DNA from: Bdellovibrionaceae bacterium UBA2316
GTDB taxonomy: Bacteria; Bdellovibrionota; Bdellovibrionia; Bdellovibrionales; Bdellovibrionaceae
Assembly: GCA_002345205.1 (NCBI GenBank)
Contig: DDVI01000031.1
Location: 1-48,029, forward strand
Direction: 5' to 3'
DNA: 48,029 nucleotides
Of the stretch, positions 33,804 through 42,584 are shown in pieces (position 1 is the first letter of the stretch; every line of letters starts with the position of its first letter). The notes beneath the pieces are model-generated. The model searched no databases. It was not told the origin of the DNA and saw only the letters and a list, made by a program, of their open reading frames with translations. The position numbers and the translations under genes were made by a program.

Positions 33804-36451
33804 ATGACTTTATAACCATAAAAAACGCGCGGGAACACAATCTTAAGGAAATCGATATCCAAATCCCACGCAATAAAATTACGGTTCTGACCGGCCTCAG
33901 TGGTTCGGGTAAGTCATCGTTAGCATTTGATACGATTTATGCTGAAGGACAAAGACGTTACATCGACAGTTTGTCATCCTATGCAAAAAACTTTTTAGAC
34001 CAATTGAAAAAACCAGATCTAGATTCTATTACGGGCTTATCGCCGGCTTTGGCTATTGACCAAAAATCTGCGGGTACAAATCCTCGTTCGACTGTGGGTA
34101 CTATTACTGAAATCTATGACTACCTTCGTTTGCTATTTGCGAAAGTGGGGGTACCAGAATGTCCTGAACATCATATTCCGGTCGCATCACAATCGCCGCA
34201 AGATATGCTGGAAGGTGTTTTGCGTTTAGGTGAAGGTTCAAAAGTTTTTATTTTAGCACCTATGGCGCAAAATAAAAAAGGTGAGTTCCTAGCGGAATTT
34301 CAAAAGTGGTTTAAAAAAGGCTTTATCAAAGCCAAAGTCGATGGTGAATTCATCGATTTAGATAAAGCCAAAAAATTAACTAAAACTAAAGCACACAACA
34401 TCGATCTGGTAGTAGATCAAGTGATTGTAAAAGAAAGCGTAAAAACTCGTATTGCTGAAAGTTTGAATACGGCGATTCAAATGGCCGATGGCCAAGTCGT
34501 TATCGAAACAGTCCAAGGCAAACGTACGTTATTTTCTTTGAAGTCATCATGTCCTGTGTGCGGTTTTGCTTTTCCTGAACTTGAACCAAGATTGTTCAGT
34601 TTTAATAATCCTCGAGGGTACTGCGAAACATGTAAAGGCCTAGGTACATTAGACTTCGTTGAAGAAGAAGTGTATTCCGATGGCGATGAAGGTTCTCGTA
34701 AATTAGAAAAAGTTAAATATGTTCTGAAGAACCAGGCGCAATCTGAAGATGATGAGGAAAACTCGTTCGAGCCGGATATTCAGGATTGTCCGGATTGTCA
34801 CGGCGGACGTTTGAAACCAGAAAGTTTGAACGTTAAAATTACTGATAAAAATATAGTTGAACTAGCGAGTCTAAATTTAACAGAGTTAAAATCTTGGCTA
34901 GAGAATTATTCTCAAGGTAAAAAGCTTAAAGAGCGTGAAAAATATCTAGCGGATAAAATCATCGCGCAAATTCAATCCCGCATTCAGTACTTACTTCAAG
35001 TGGGCACTGGGTACTTAAGCTTGAACCGCACCGCACGAACTCTATCCGGGGGGGAATCACAGCGTATTCGTTTAGCCACGCAAGTGGGATCATCTTTGAT
35101 AGGTATTCTATATGTAATGGACGAACCAAGTATCGGGTTGCATCCGCGTGATCATCATCGCTTGCTGAAGGTTATCAAAGAACTTCGCGATCGTGGTAAT
35201 ACGGTATTACTGGTCGAACATGATGAAGACACGATCCGCGCCGCTGATTTTGTTGTCGATTTAGGACCCGGTGCTGGTAAGCTTGGCGGGGAAATTATGG
35301 CCAAGGGTACGCCGGAAGAAATTGAAAAAAATAAAAATTCGATCACGGGCCAGTACTTAAGCGGTGTTAAACGTGTGCCGATGCCGACAAAACGTCGTCC
35401 TGGTAACGGTAAGTTTATCGAAATCAAAGGCGCACGTGGGAATAATTTGAAAAACGTAGATGCGAAGATTCCATTGGGATTATTCCTATGTGTAACGGGT
35501 GTTTCCGGCAGTGGTAAAAGTACGCTGATCATGGATACGTTATACAAACACTTAGCGGCTAAATTTTATAAAGCTCAAATGAAGCCATCGCCCTTTGATT
35601 CCATCACTGGCTTAGAACACATCGATAAAATTATCGAGATCGATCAAAAACCGATCGGTCGAACTCCGCGTTCGACACCAGCAACATATGTTGGCTTATT
35701 ACCTTTGATTCGTGAACTATATGCTCAAATTCCAGAAGCCAAGCTGCGTGGTTACGGGCCGGGACGTTTTAGTTTTAACACTAAAGGTGGCCGATGTGAA
35801 GCCTGTCAAGGTCATGGGCAAGTTCGAATGGAAATGCACTTTTTAACGGATGTGTATGTGCCATGCGATGTCTGCCAATGCAAGCGCTACAATCGTGAAA
35901 CGTTAGTAGTTAAATACAAAGATAAAAATATTTCTGATGTTTTAGATATGTCCGTAGCGGAAGCTTTAGAGTTTTTTAAAAATCATTCTGTGATCCATAG
36001 AAAACTTGAAACATTAAATCAAGTGGGGCTAAGCTACATGACTCTGGGACAAAGCTCGACGACATTGTCGGGTGGTGAAGCTCAGCGTGTGAAATTGTCA
36101 AAAGAGCTTTCAAAGCGTAGCACCGGGAAAACTCTGTATATCCTAGATGAACCCACTACAGGATTACATTTTGAAGATATCCGCAAGCTTGTTGAGCTAC
36201 TACAAGAATTAACGGAACAAGGAAATACGGTTCTAGTGATCGAGCACAATTTGGAAGTTATTAAAACAGTCGACCATATCATCGATTTGGGGCCAGATGG
36301 CGGTAATGCCGGTGGTGAAATTGTGGTAACGGGGACTCCTGAATATATCGCTAAAAACTCACGAAGTGAAATCGCTAAATTTCTAAAACCGATTCTAGAA
36401 AATGAATCGGGCAAAGACTCAAAAGCTATCGAAACAAGGTTTGGTAAGTAG
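33785..36451 (+). CDS. uvrA: excinuclease ABC subunit A, shortened
   Basis: About 888 residues against about 940 in E. coli. UvrA finds bulky DNA damage and loads UvrB. Both ABC modules are complete: Walker A GLSGSGKSS and GVSGSGKST, signatures LSGGESQRIRLA and LSGGEAQRVKLS. The zinc modules CPVCGFAF...CETC and CEACQGHG...CDVC are present. Between CETCKGLG and CPDCHGGRL only about 47 mostly acidic residues remain where E. coli has about 120. The gene starts inside the end of fur, so DNA repair is coupled to iron control. ATG 33785 is preferred to a TTG at 33776. Confidence 0.93.
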   Translation: MPDEKINDFITIKNAREHNLKEIDIQIPRNKITVLTGLSGSGKSSLAFDTIYAEGQRRYIDSLSSYAKNFLDQLKKPDLDSITGLSPALAIDQKSAGTNPRSTVGTITEIYDYLRLLFAKVGVPECPEHHIPVASQSPQDMLEGVLRLGEGSKVFILAPMAQNKKGEFLAEFQKWFKKGFIKAKVDGEFIDLDKAKKLTKTKAHNIDLVVDQVIVKESVKTRIAESLNTAIQMADGQVVIETVQGKRTLFSLKSSCPVCGFAFPELEPRLFSFNNPRGYCETCKGLGTLDFVEEEVYSDGDEGSRKLEKVKYVLKNQAQSEDDEENSFEPDIQDCPDCHGGRLKPESLNVKITDKNIVELASLNLTELKSWLENYSQGKKLKEREKYLADKIIAQIQSRIQYLLQVGTGYLSLNRTARTLSGGESQRIRLATQVGSSLIGILYVMDEPSIGLHPRDHHRLLKVIKELRDRGNTVLLVEHDEDTIRAADFVVDLGPGAGKLGGEIMAKGTPEEIEKNKNSITGQYLSGVKRVPMPTKRRPGNGKFIEIKGARGNNLKNVDAKIPLGLFLCVTGVSGSGKSTLIMDTLYKHLAAKFYKAQMKPSPFDSITGLEHIDKIIEIDQKPIGRTPRSTPATYVGLLPLIRELYAQIPEAKLRGYGPGRFSFNTKGGRCEACQGHGQVRMEMHFLTDVYVPCDVCQCKRYNRETLVVKYKDKNISDVLDMSVAEALEFFKNHSVIHRKLETLNQVGLSYMTLGQSSTTLSGGEAQRVKLSKELSKRSTGKTLYILDEPTTGLHFEDIRKLVELLQELTEQGNTVLVIEHNLEVIKTVDHIIDLGPDGGNAGGEIVVTGTPEYIAKNSRSEIAKFLKPILENESGKDSKAIETRFGK

Positions 36452-36468
36452 AGCTCAGTCTACTTTTT
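36446..36468 (+). terminator. terminator after uvrA
   Basis: AAGTAGA at 36446-36452 pairs with TCTACTT at 36459-36465 around GCTCAG, followed by TTT. The stem begins within the uvrA stop codon region and also covers the end of the convergent regulator gene. Confidence 0.55.
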
Positions 36469-37206
36469 AGTAACTATCTTTTTATTCGGAATGACATACA
36501 AAAAGTCTGGTTGATAGGCTGAACAAAGGGTCGCGAGGCCTATAGTTTCTGATTTTTCAACCATTAACCTTGCGCGGTTTTCAGATTGCTTTGCGAACTC
36601 AAAAGCCTCATTTAATTTTTCTTGTAATTTTTCGATATCGGTTTGAGTTAGTCGGTAGATTCCTAGTCGAAGTATTTGAGAGTCTTTCTGAGAATAAATT
36701 AATTCGTTAAAAACCTGATTGCGAAATGCCTTGGATAGGGCGCCGTTTTTCCTCCATTTAGGCTCCCCCGACTGAGCCAGCGAGAAATCAAAGCTATTTC
36801 CCCATCGAATGAGTCCAATGTCATGGAGTGTTTTTAGATAAAACGAAAGCACAGAATTTGATAATTTATGTTTGTTGGCTATTTGTTCCGAGCTAAGGCC
36901 TTCCAGAGCGTGCTGAAAAAATGCAAGTAATCCTGGAATTTCAACAAACGCATCTTCTTGTTTGGCTGTGTATTCAAATTGTCGTTTAGTCACTAATTTA
37001 GATCTGGCCATGATATCGATGGGATCTAAACCCAATACAGAGAGCATTCTTGACCAGTCTTCTAGGAGGAGTCCTTTGGAATTTAACCAACGTTTGGTCG
37101 TTGGTTCGGAAACATTTAACATTTTCGAAAATTGTTTGATGGTAATTTTTCGAATCTTTAGTTCAGTTCTGATTGGCTCGACCATTTTAAGGTTTAAGTC
37201 TGACAA
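36460..37206 (-). CDS. DNA-binding regulator with two helix-turn-helix regions
   Basis: A 248-residue protein of no family I can name with confidence. Residues 10-65 look like an Xre/Cro-type HTH (ITIKQFSKMLNVSEPTTKRWL). Residues 100-140 look like a winged HTH (LSSEQIANKHKLSNSVLSFYLKTL, IGLIRWG). The C-terminal third is a Lys/Glu-rich helix and a short tail. The architecture recalls the TIGR02147-type regulators common in this phylum. The ATG has AGGAG upstream. A perfect 19-bp inverted repeat ends 12 bp before the start and is shared with the divergent secreted-protein gene, so autoregulation is likely. Confidence 0.75.
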   Translation of the reverse strand: MSDLNLKMVEPIRTELKIRKITIKQFSKMLNVSEPTTKRWLNSKGLLLEDWSRMLSVLGLDPIDIMARSKLVTKRQFEYTAKQEDAFVEIPGLLAFFQHALEGLSSEQIANKHKLSNSVLSFYLKTLHDIGLIRWGNSFDFSLAQSGEPKWRKNGALSKAFRNQVFNELIYSQKDSQILRLGIYRLTQTDIEKLQEKLNEAFEFAKQSENRARLMVEKSETIGLATLCSAYQPDFLYVIPNKKIVTKK

Positions 37207-37218
37207 TTGTATCTCCTA

Positions 37219-37259
37219 GTGATCTATATAGTATCATTTAATGATACTATATAGATCAC
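37219..37259. promoter_or_regulatory. perfect 19-bp inverted repeat, divergent operator
   Basis: Positions 37219-37237 are the exact reverse complement of 37241-37259, separated by TTA. Each arm contains TATAGT, a -10-like hexamer, so the repeat may hold the -10 elements of both divergent promoters and the operator in one. Transcribed from outside it would form a very stable hairpin in front of the regulator's ribosome site. Confidence 0.8.
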
Positions 37260-37316
37260 GCGTTACACAACACTCATTGTGTTCTAAACACAGTTTCTGC
37301 AACAAAGGAGAATTAT

Positions 37317-37718
37317 ATGAAAAAAATTATTGGATTAGTTATTTTATTGCAAATGTTCAGCTCGAGTGGATTTGCACAGGGTTTGTCTAGCTATTGTCAG
37401 CCAATGTCCAAGGATCCAAAATGTTGGCAGGAACCAAAGTTCCCTGTTAAAAATCAAATGTTTTGCGGTGATTTAAAGGTCTGTAAGCGCTTGGTAAAAA
37501 TTAGTTTTTTTAAAAATGGTCACTACTTTTGCGAAGCTGGAGGTATGGTGGAATGCACCAACCTAGTGAAGGCTTTTGGCGCTAAAATTACCGGTGCCCC
37601 CGTTTTGGTGTCCTATCAGCAGGTAGATACCTGTCACGTTTCTGGGGCGTGTGGACCCAAAGCATGTATACCGTCTCATAGAGTTGGGCTTGCGAGTCTA
37701 TCTTCGGCGTGCAGATAG
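37317..37718 (+). CDS. small secreted protein with ten cysteines
   Basis: A 133-residue protein with a clear signal peptide (KKIIGLVILLQMFSSSGFAQ), leaving about 113 residues with ten cysteines and a basic character. The even cysteine number and their spacing suggest a disulfide-bonded fold acting outside the cytoplasm. I recognise no domain. AAAGGAG lies upstream of the ATG. It is divergent from the two-HTH regulator and shares its operator region, so it is probably that regulator's target. Possible roles include an effector, an inhibitor or a surface protein; none can be chosen from sequence. Confidence 0.75.
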   Translation: MKKIIGLVILLQMFSSSGFAQGLSSYCQPMSKDPKCWQEPKFPVKNQMFCGDLKVCKRLVKISFFKNGHYFCEAGGMVECTNLVKAFGAKITGAPVLVSYQQVDTCHVSGACGPKACIPSHRVGLASLSSACR

Positions 37719-37728
37719 TTTATTTGAA

Positions 37729-38877
37729 CTATTTCTGATGGCTAGAAATCCTAGTCATCAGTTCTTTGTAAATGACTTCTTTTAGAACGATCGGTTTTCG
37801 TTCTGGCACCGTCATCACAAAGGGTTCTAGTGAAATTTCAAAATCTAATTCCAAATTAACTGATTTAATCACGACGGCGATCGCATTGCTGGTTTGAGAC
37901 CGCGTGATTGATATCCAAGCCATATGCGGGGGGAGTTGTCCATTTGGAGTCAGCATAGTTGAAACAGGATGATTGAAATAGGCCACTGTTTGTTTATCCC
38001 ATTGGCCAATCCACTTTTGGAAATCATTCAGTATTCCGCCTTGCGTGTATTCATCAATCAATGTCAGTGCCGGGCGAGTTTCAAAGAAGGACTTAAAAAA
38101 CTCGGGGTAAGGATATTTATTTTTGTAAACCAGGATCGGAGCCAGCGTAGTACTTATAGCATCCACGAGCGGTCGATTTTTTTGTATCTGCGATTTTAAA
38201 TAGGTAATTTTAACTTCAACGTAGGGAATATGTACGCGGTAACCGACAACGACTTCATAGCCTTTCAATAAGGCCTCTACTTTGAATGCGACTTCGCTTT
38301 CACCAACGCCCATCGTATTCCAAATTTCGGTAATTTCTGAATCGGAAGTCTGCGAATTTGCTTGGACCCAGGGCCGCAGGTAATTTTCAAATACGCTTTG
38401 AACTTCTTTTGGAGGTCCTGGCAGAACGAAAATTTCTTTTCCTCGAGCGGTTAAGTGAAAACCGTGAGCCGTACCTTTTGAGTTTTCCATTACGCGTGCA
38501 CCTTCGGGAAACATGGCTTGCTGTTTTTGAAAATCACGAACAATTACGCCTCGCTGACGAAGTAAGTTTTGCACGTGCAGCCAAACGGATTCATCTAACA
38601 CCAAGTTTTTACCAGACCATTCGCTGACCATATCGCGAGTAAAATCATCGGTTGTTGGTCCCAGGCCACCATACACAAAAAACCAATCTGTTTCAGGGTC
38701 CGCGAAATCAAACGACTGCATAATTAGTTTGCGATCGTCGGGCACCACGATGTGCATTTGGTTCTTGATGCCCATCTCTTGTAAAAATTCCGCGATGGTG
38801 CGGGAGTTGGTGTTTTGGGTCTGCCCCGAGGTTAATTCCGTTCCAATGACGATATGACTGGCCCTGATCGTTTTCAT
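37729..38877 (-). CDS. CinA-like protein with degenerate C-terminal domain
   Basis: A 382-residue protein. Residues 1-170 are a molybdopterin-binding-like domain as in CinA (IVIGTELTSGQTQNTNS, YGGLGPTTDDFTRD, LPGPPKEV). A middle region at about 170-255 follows (MGVGESEV, YRVHIPYVEVKIT). The C-terminal CinA domain, an NMN deamidase in E. coli PncC, is present in outline, but the active-site AESCTGG is replaced by LIDEYTQGG, so deamidation is doubtful. The N-domain may keep ADP-ribose pyrophosphatase-type activity. The gene is convergent with the cysteine-rich protein gene. Confidence 0.8.
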   Translation of the reverse strand: MKTIRASHIVIGTELTSGQTQNTNSRTIAEFLQEMGIKNQMHIVVPDDRKLIMQSFDFADPETDWFFVYGGLGPTTDDFTRDMVSEWSGKNLVLDESVWLHVQNLLRQRGVIVRDFQKQQAMFPEGARVMENSKGTAHGFHLTARGKEIFVLPGPPKEVQSVFENYLRPWVQANSQTSDSEITEIWNTMGVGESEVAFKVEALLKGYEVVVGYRVHIPYVEVKITYLKSQIQKNRPLVDAISTTLAPILVYKNKYPYPEFFKSFFETRPALTLIDEYTQGGILNDFQKWIGQWDKQTVAYFNHPVSTMLTPNGQLPPHMAWISITRSQTSNAIAVVIKSVNLELDFEISLEPFVMTVPERKPIVLKEVIYKELMTRISSHQK

Positions 38878-38998
38878 GCCCTCAAGACTATCCCGATTTT
38901 AGGCTTTTCCGCAAGGCGTAAAAAATGGCTAGAGTAAGCGATTTACTTTCGCGCTAAGCCTTTGTATAGATGAGCCTTCTCAAAACTAAGGACTGACT

Positions 38999-40204
38999 AT
39001 GACTCATTACAAAAGCTATGATTTGTACAACCCAACTGAAGAACACAAGATGCTGCGCGAAACGCTGGCTCAATTCACTCAGTCAGAAGTAGAGCCTCAA
39101 GCTCACGAATTTGATCGCAAAGAAAACTTCAACTTAGAGCTTTTTAGAAAAACGGCGGAATTAGGCTTAATGGGAATTACCGTTCCAGAAGAATACGGCG
39201 GCGCCGGAATGGACGCGACTGCGGCTGTTATCGTGCACGAAGAGCTTTCGTCATCAGATCCTGGCTTTGCCTTGGCTTACCTAGCGCATTCCATGTTGTT
39301 AGTAAACAATCTGGCACAAAACGGTTCAGAAGAACAAAAAAAGAAATACCTTCCTAAGGTTTGCTCTGGCGAATGGATCGGTGCAATGGGTATGTCAGAA
39401 CCGCACGTGGGAACAGACGTTTTAGGGATGACATCAACGGCAGAAAAGAAGGGTGATAAATACATCCTTAACGGTCGTAAAATGTGGATCACAAACGGTA
39501 CTATTGATGAAAACAAAACGCCATGCGATTTAGTTCTTGTGTACGCGAAGACCGGCGAAAAAAATGGTCGTCCTTTGGTGTCTTCGTTCCTTGTTGAAAA
39601 AGGTATGAAAGGCTTCTACGTTGGTCAAAAAATCAAAGACAAATTAGGTATGCGCGCATCGAACACGGCAGAACTTGTGTTTGAAAATTGCGAAGTACCC
39701 GTAGCCAACCTGATTGGCCACGAAGGCGATTCGATGATTCACATGATGAAGAACCTTGAAATCGAACGACTAACATTGGCGGCAATGGCTTTGGGTATCG
39801 CTCGTCGTAGCATCCAAATTATGAACAAGTACGCAATTGAACGTGAAGCATTTGGTAAATCATTAAACTTCTTCGGGCAGATCCAAAAACATATTGGTGA
39901 TTCCTACGCTGAATACAAAGCAGCTAAAGCGTACGTGTACGAAACGGCTCGTAACCTTGATATCAACAAAGAAGGCAATCGCTTAGATAGCGACGGTGTA
40001 AAACTTGTGGCTACTACGATGAGCAAAAACGTTGCGGACCGTGCGATTCAAGTATTGGGTGGTTACGGTTACGTCGGGGAATATGTTGTCGAGCGCTTAT
40101 GGCGGGATGCTAAGTTGCTGGAAATTGGTGGCGGTACATTAGAAGCACACCAAAAAAATATCACTCGTGATTTAGTTAAAAACCCAAGCGTATTAAACGT
40201 ATAA
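38999..40204 (+). CDS. acyl-CoA dehydrogenase
   Basis: A 401-residue FAD-dependent acyl-CoA dehydrogenase. Typical motifs: VPEEYGGAGMD, AMGMSEPHVGTDV, KMWITNG, a KLGMRASNTAEL substrate-loop region, the IQVLGGYGYVGEY helix and the C-terminal RDAKLLEIGGGTLE, whose glutamate sits at the catalytic-base position of medium-chain enzymes. It oxidises acyl-CoA to enoyl-CoA for fatty acid or branched-chain amino acid breakdown. Chain specificity is not readable. AAGGA precedes the ATG. The trmH start overlaps its stop by one base. Confidence 0.9.
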   Translation: MTHYKSYDLYNPTEEHKMLRETLAQFTQSEVEPQAHEFDRKENFNLELFRKTAELGLMGITVPEEYGGAGMDATAAVIVHEELSSSDPGFALAYLAHSMLLVNNLAQNGSEEQKKKYLPKVCSGEWIGAMGMSEPHVGTDVLGMTSTAEKKGDKYILNGRKMWITNGTIDENKTPCDLVLVYAKTGEKNGRPLVSSFLVEKGMKGFYVGQKIKDKLGMRASNTAELVFENCEVPVANLIGHEGDSMIHMMKNLEIERLTLAAMALGIARRSIQIMNKYAIEREAFGKSLNFFGQIQKHIGDSYAEYKAAKAYVYETARNLDINKEGNRLDSDGVKLVATTMSKNVADRAIQVLGGYGYVGEYVVERLWRDAKLLEIGGGTLEAHQKNITRDLVKNPSVLNV

Positions 40205-40905
40205 TGTTTCCGCATTCTGAAGACATTGAAGTTTCACCTCACTTGAAGGTGAACTACAAATTAGTACTAGATCTGTTGTTGCCGCAAATCACTGTAGAGA
40301 GGCAGCAACGGTTCAACGAAGTTTTATCTCACCGCACGTTTGAAGTCGCGACGGTTTGTGAAAGCATTTACGATCGTGGCAATATCTCGGCGGTTATTCG
40401 CAGTGCAGAAGCTTTTGGTTTTGCTCCTTTTCACATTATTGAAACGGGTGAAAAATTTAAAAACTCGGCGCGCGTTACTCGTGGTGCTGAAAAGTGGGTT
40501 GAGGAACGCAAATGGAAATCTACGTCATCCGCCGTTGAATTTTTGAAATCAGAAAATAGAAAATTAATCGTGACGTCCCTTGATGCCAATGTCGCGATTG
40601 ATGATATCGATTTTTCAAAACCCGTGGCTTTAGTAATGGGCAATGAAAAAGATGGTGTGTCAGAGGAAATGAAGGCGGCTGCAGATTATCGTATCAAAAT
40701 TCCTATGTATGGCTTTGTACAGAGTTTCAATATTTCCGTAGCGGCGGCGATCAGTCTGCATCATATTTCCCAAAAGCGTAAGCAGCTAGGATTAAAATCA
40801 GAGTTAACGGACCAGCAACGCGAAATCTTGAAAGCACACTACGTGCTTAGAACCATAGATTCCGGCGCTGACCAGCTTCAAGAGTATTTCAATCGATTAG
40901 CATAA
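40204..40905 (+). CDS. trmH: tRNA (guanosine-2'-O)-methyltransferase TrmH family
   Basis: A 233-residue SpoU-class (SPOUT) methyltransferase with the knot motifs RGNISAVIRSAEAFG, ALVMGNEKDGVSEE and IPMYGFVQSFNISVAAA. The order and C-terminal extension resemble TrmH, which methylates G18 in tRNA. A close SpoU paralogue acting on rRNA cannot be excluded. It overlaps the acyl-CoA dehydrogenase stop (TAATG); queF follows after 21 bp, so two tRNA modification genes sit together. Confidence 0.87.
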   Translation: MFPHSEDIEVSPHLKVNYKLVLDLLLPQITVERQQRFNEVLSHRTFEVATVCESIYDRGNISAVIRSAEAFGFAPFHIIETGEKFKNSARVTRGAEKWVEERKWKSTSSAVEFLKSENRKLIVTSLDANVAIDDIDFSKPVALVMGNEKDGVSEEMKAAADYRIKIPMYGFVQSFNISVAAAISLHHISQKRKQLGLKSELTDQQREILKAHYVLRTIDSGADQLQEYFNRLA

Positions 40906-40926
40906 AGGTTAAGAGAGACAACAGTT

Positions 40927-41439
40927 ATGGCAAAGAAAAAAGTATCAAGAGCGGAAGAACTAAAGAATTTCAAACTCGGTGAAACGCAAACCGATTATAG
41001 CTCTGACTATAATCCAAAATTACTAGAGGCATTTCAAAACAAGAACCCTGGTAAGATAGCTTGGACGTCGTTCATCTGTACAGAGTTTACTTCACTTTGC
41101 CCTAAGACAGGTCAGCCCGATTTCGCTAAGATCTTTATCAATTACATTGCGGACAAAGATATGGTTGAAAGCAAATCGTTAAAGCTATATTTGTTTAGCT
41201 TCCGTAACCATGGTGATTTTCATGAAGATTGTGTGCAAACGATTTGTGACGATATTTTTGATTTGATCAAACCACTTTACATTGAAGTCATCGGCGAGTT
41301 TACCCCACGTGGTGGTATCGCCATCTATCCCTATGCAAGCGCGGCTAATAAAAATGCGCGTTTTCAAAGATTGCGTGACGAGCGCTTGATGAACTATGCG
41401 CCCGGAAAGTATTCGATGGAGCTTTCTAAGTTATATTGA
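40927..41439 (+). CDS. queF: NADPH-dependent 7-cyano-7-deazaguanine reductase
   Basis: A 170-residue unimodular QueF that reduces preQ0 to preQ1, a late step in queuosine synthesis. The QueF motif is E81-S-K-S-L-K-L-Y88, the catalytic cysteine is C58 in SLCPKTGQPD with D65 nearby, and HGDFHED follows. The gene is 21 bp behind trmH with AAGAGAG before the ATG. The leader is too short for a preQ1 riboswitch. folE2, which supplies the start of the pathway, is 8 kb upstream; queC, queD and queE are not in the window. Confidence 0.94.
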   Translation: MAKKKVSRAEELKNFKLGETQTDYSSDYNPKLLEAFQNKNPGKIAWTSFICTEFTSLCPKTGQPDFAKIFINYIADKDMVESKSLKLYLFSFRNHGDFHEDCVQTICDDIFDLIKPLYIEVIGEFTPRGGIAIYPYASAANKNARFQRLRDERLMNYAPGKYSMELSKLY

Positions 41440-41480
41440 ACACAGCCAATTCAGAGCCAACCGAATTTTTTCCATGGACT

Positions 41481-42078
41481 CTAGGGGTCGGTATTTAAGC
41501 GTGATATGACGTCATCCATAGGGCTTGCGGTTCCCTGCCAGAATGTTCTTCCATTCAGATAGCTTTTTCCAAAACTGTCCCAGTTTTTAAATCGTGATTT
41601 AATAGGTTGCTCTAGATTTTTAAGTAGTTTCCAGCTCTCGTCAGAGTCTAAGAGTTCGGCCAAAAAAGCCAGGCGAAGCAGATGGACATACCGGGCCCAG
41701 TCCCATCCGATAATGCCATCTTGAGCCCAGCGGAGAGACGCAGATGTAGCTTCGTTGACAAGAACGGTGTAATCGTCTTGATTCATCCCCTCTAAGCTGC
41801 GTGCGACTCGTGACTGCATAACGAACTCGCTCAAAGGCATTCGGCTTAGTTTATTTTTTTCCACGAGTTCATCGAATAGATTCTGTTGCTGACCTGCTAG
41901 CAATTGATCGAGTGTCATGTTTAGGTCGTGTCGACCGCTAATTCCCCACGCGTCAGTCAAAAGTATCTTAACATCATCTGAGTCCACATCGTCCATATTC
42001 ATATCCATACTGCAAAAACCCTGTATCAAAACATCTTCTATCTCTTGGGTCGTTAAAAAAATCCAAAAATTTGTTCAT
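41481..42078 (-). pseudogene. DUF1266 protein gene, apparently frameshifted in a homopolymer
   Basis: The intact reading frame from about 42063 to the stop at 41481 encodes a DUF1266 domain (TDAWGISGRHDLN, WDWARYVHLLRLAFLAELLD, FKNWDSFGKSYLNGR). The only well-placed ATG with a ribosome site (AAGGA) is at 42078, but its frame (MNKFLDFF) shifts at a seven-base run, A at 42055-42061 on the plus strand. Removing one base joins the two frames as MNKFLDFLTTQEIEDVLIQG and gives about 198 residues. Starts without the shift are a TTG at 42029 or ATG at 42008, with no ribosome site. A sequence error, true mutation or slippage are all possible. DUF1266 function is unknown. Confidence 0.65.
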
Positions 42079-42584
42079 TATTTCATCCTTTGCTTGTAAG
42101 TCTAAAGAGCGATTTGTTTGAGCTGTTTTGTTCCTAGATGTTCGCGCGAATATGTTAGTCATGGGTGTCTTCGAGAGTAAGTTTTAAAACAAAGATCAGA
42201 TGCGGATGACAGTTATATTTTGAGAGTGGATTCTGGAATCGGCTCTGTTCTATAAAAAAGAGTTTAAATAGCTAAATTCGTGACGCTTTTTTGATTCCCA
42301 GCCGCAGGCTGAGGGGGCAGTTTTTTTGAGCTATGGCAAGATACATAGAATAGCAAGGTTGAAGTAATTAAAATGGAAATTAAAATCGTCTTGCGAAGCA
42401 TTTATCAAATCCTTTTCTAAATGTCTTATTCTAAAATTGTATGAAACTAATAACGAGATTCAAGGCAGTCTAAACGAGTCTGAAGTTCCCATTCCCTTGG
42501 CCCAACAGAAACTCATCTAGATGCTCTCAGTGCACACATTCCTGCGTACACCTACTCATTATAGAAACGAGTATTCATTCGAGT
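42079..42584. other. gene-free stretch of about 500 bp
   Basis: No convincing gene on either strand; upstream of the DUF1266 gene and downstream of the RluA-methyltransferase fusion. A GC-rich hairpin, CAGCC-GCA-GGCTG, lies near 42300, followed by GAGGGGGCAG and seven T, which could end plus-strand transcription. The motif GTCTAAAC occurs near 42468 and again near 42583, each beside CGAGT. The area may hold the DUF1266 promoter or a small RNA; neither can be shown. Confidence 0.4.

Noticed and set aside
35155..36414. Minus-strand open frames inside uvrA
   Set aside because: Ser/Pro-rich complements of the conserved ABC motifs, without ribosome sites.
40906..40926. preQ1 riboswitch before queF
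   Set aside because: Only 21 bp separate trmH and queF, which leaves no room for the aptamer.
42163..42584. Small RNA gene such as 6S RNA in the gene-free stretch
   Set aside because: No long bulged hairpin or conserved motif could be recognised by eye; only a short GC-rich hairpin with a T run is visible.
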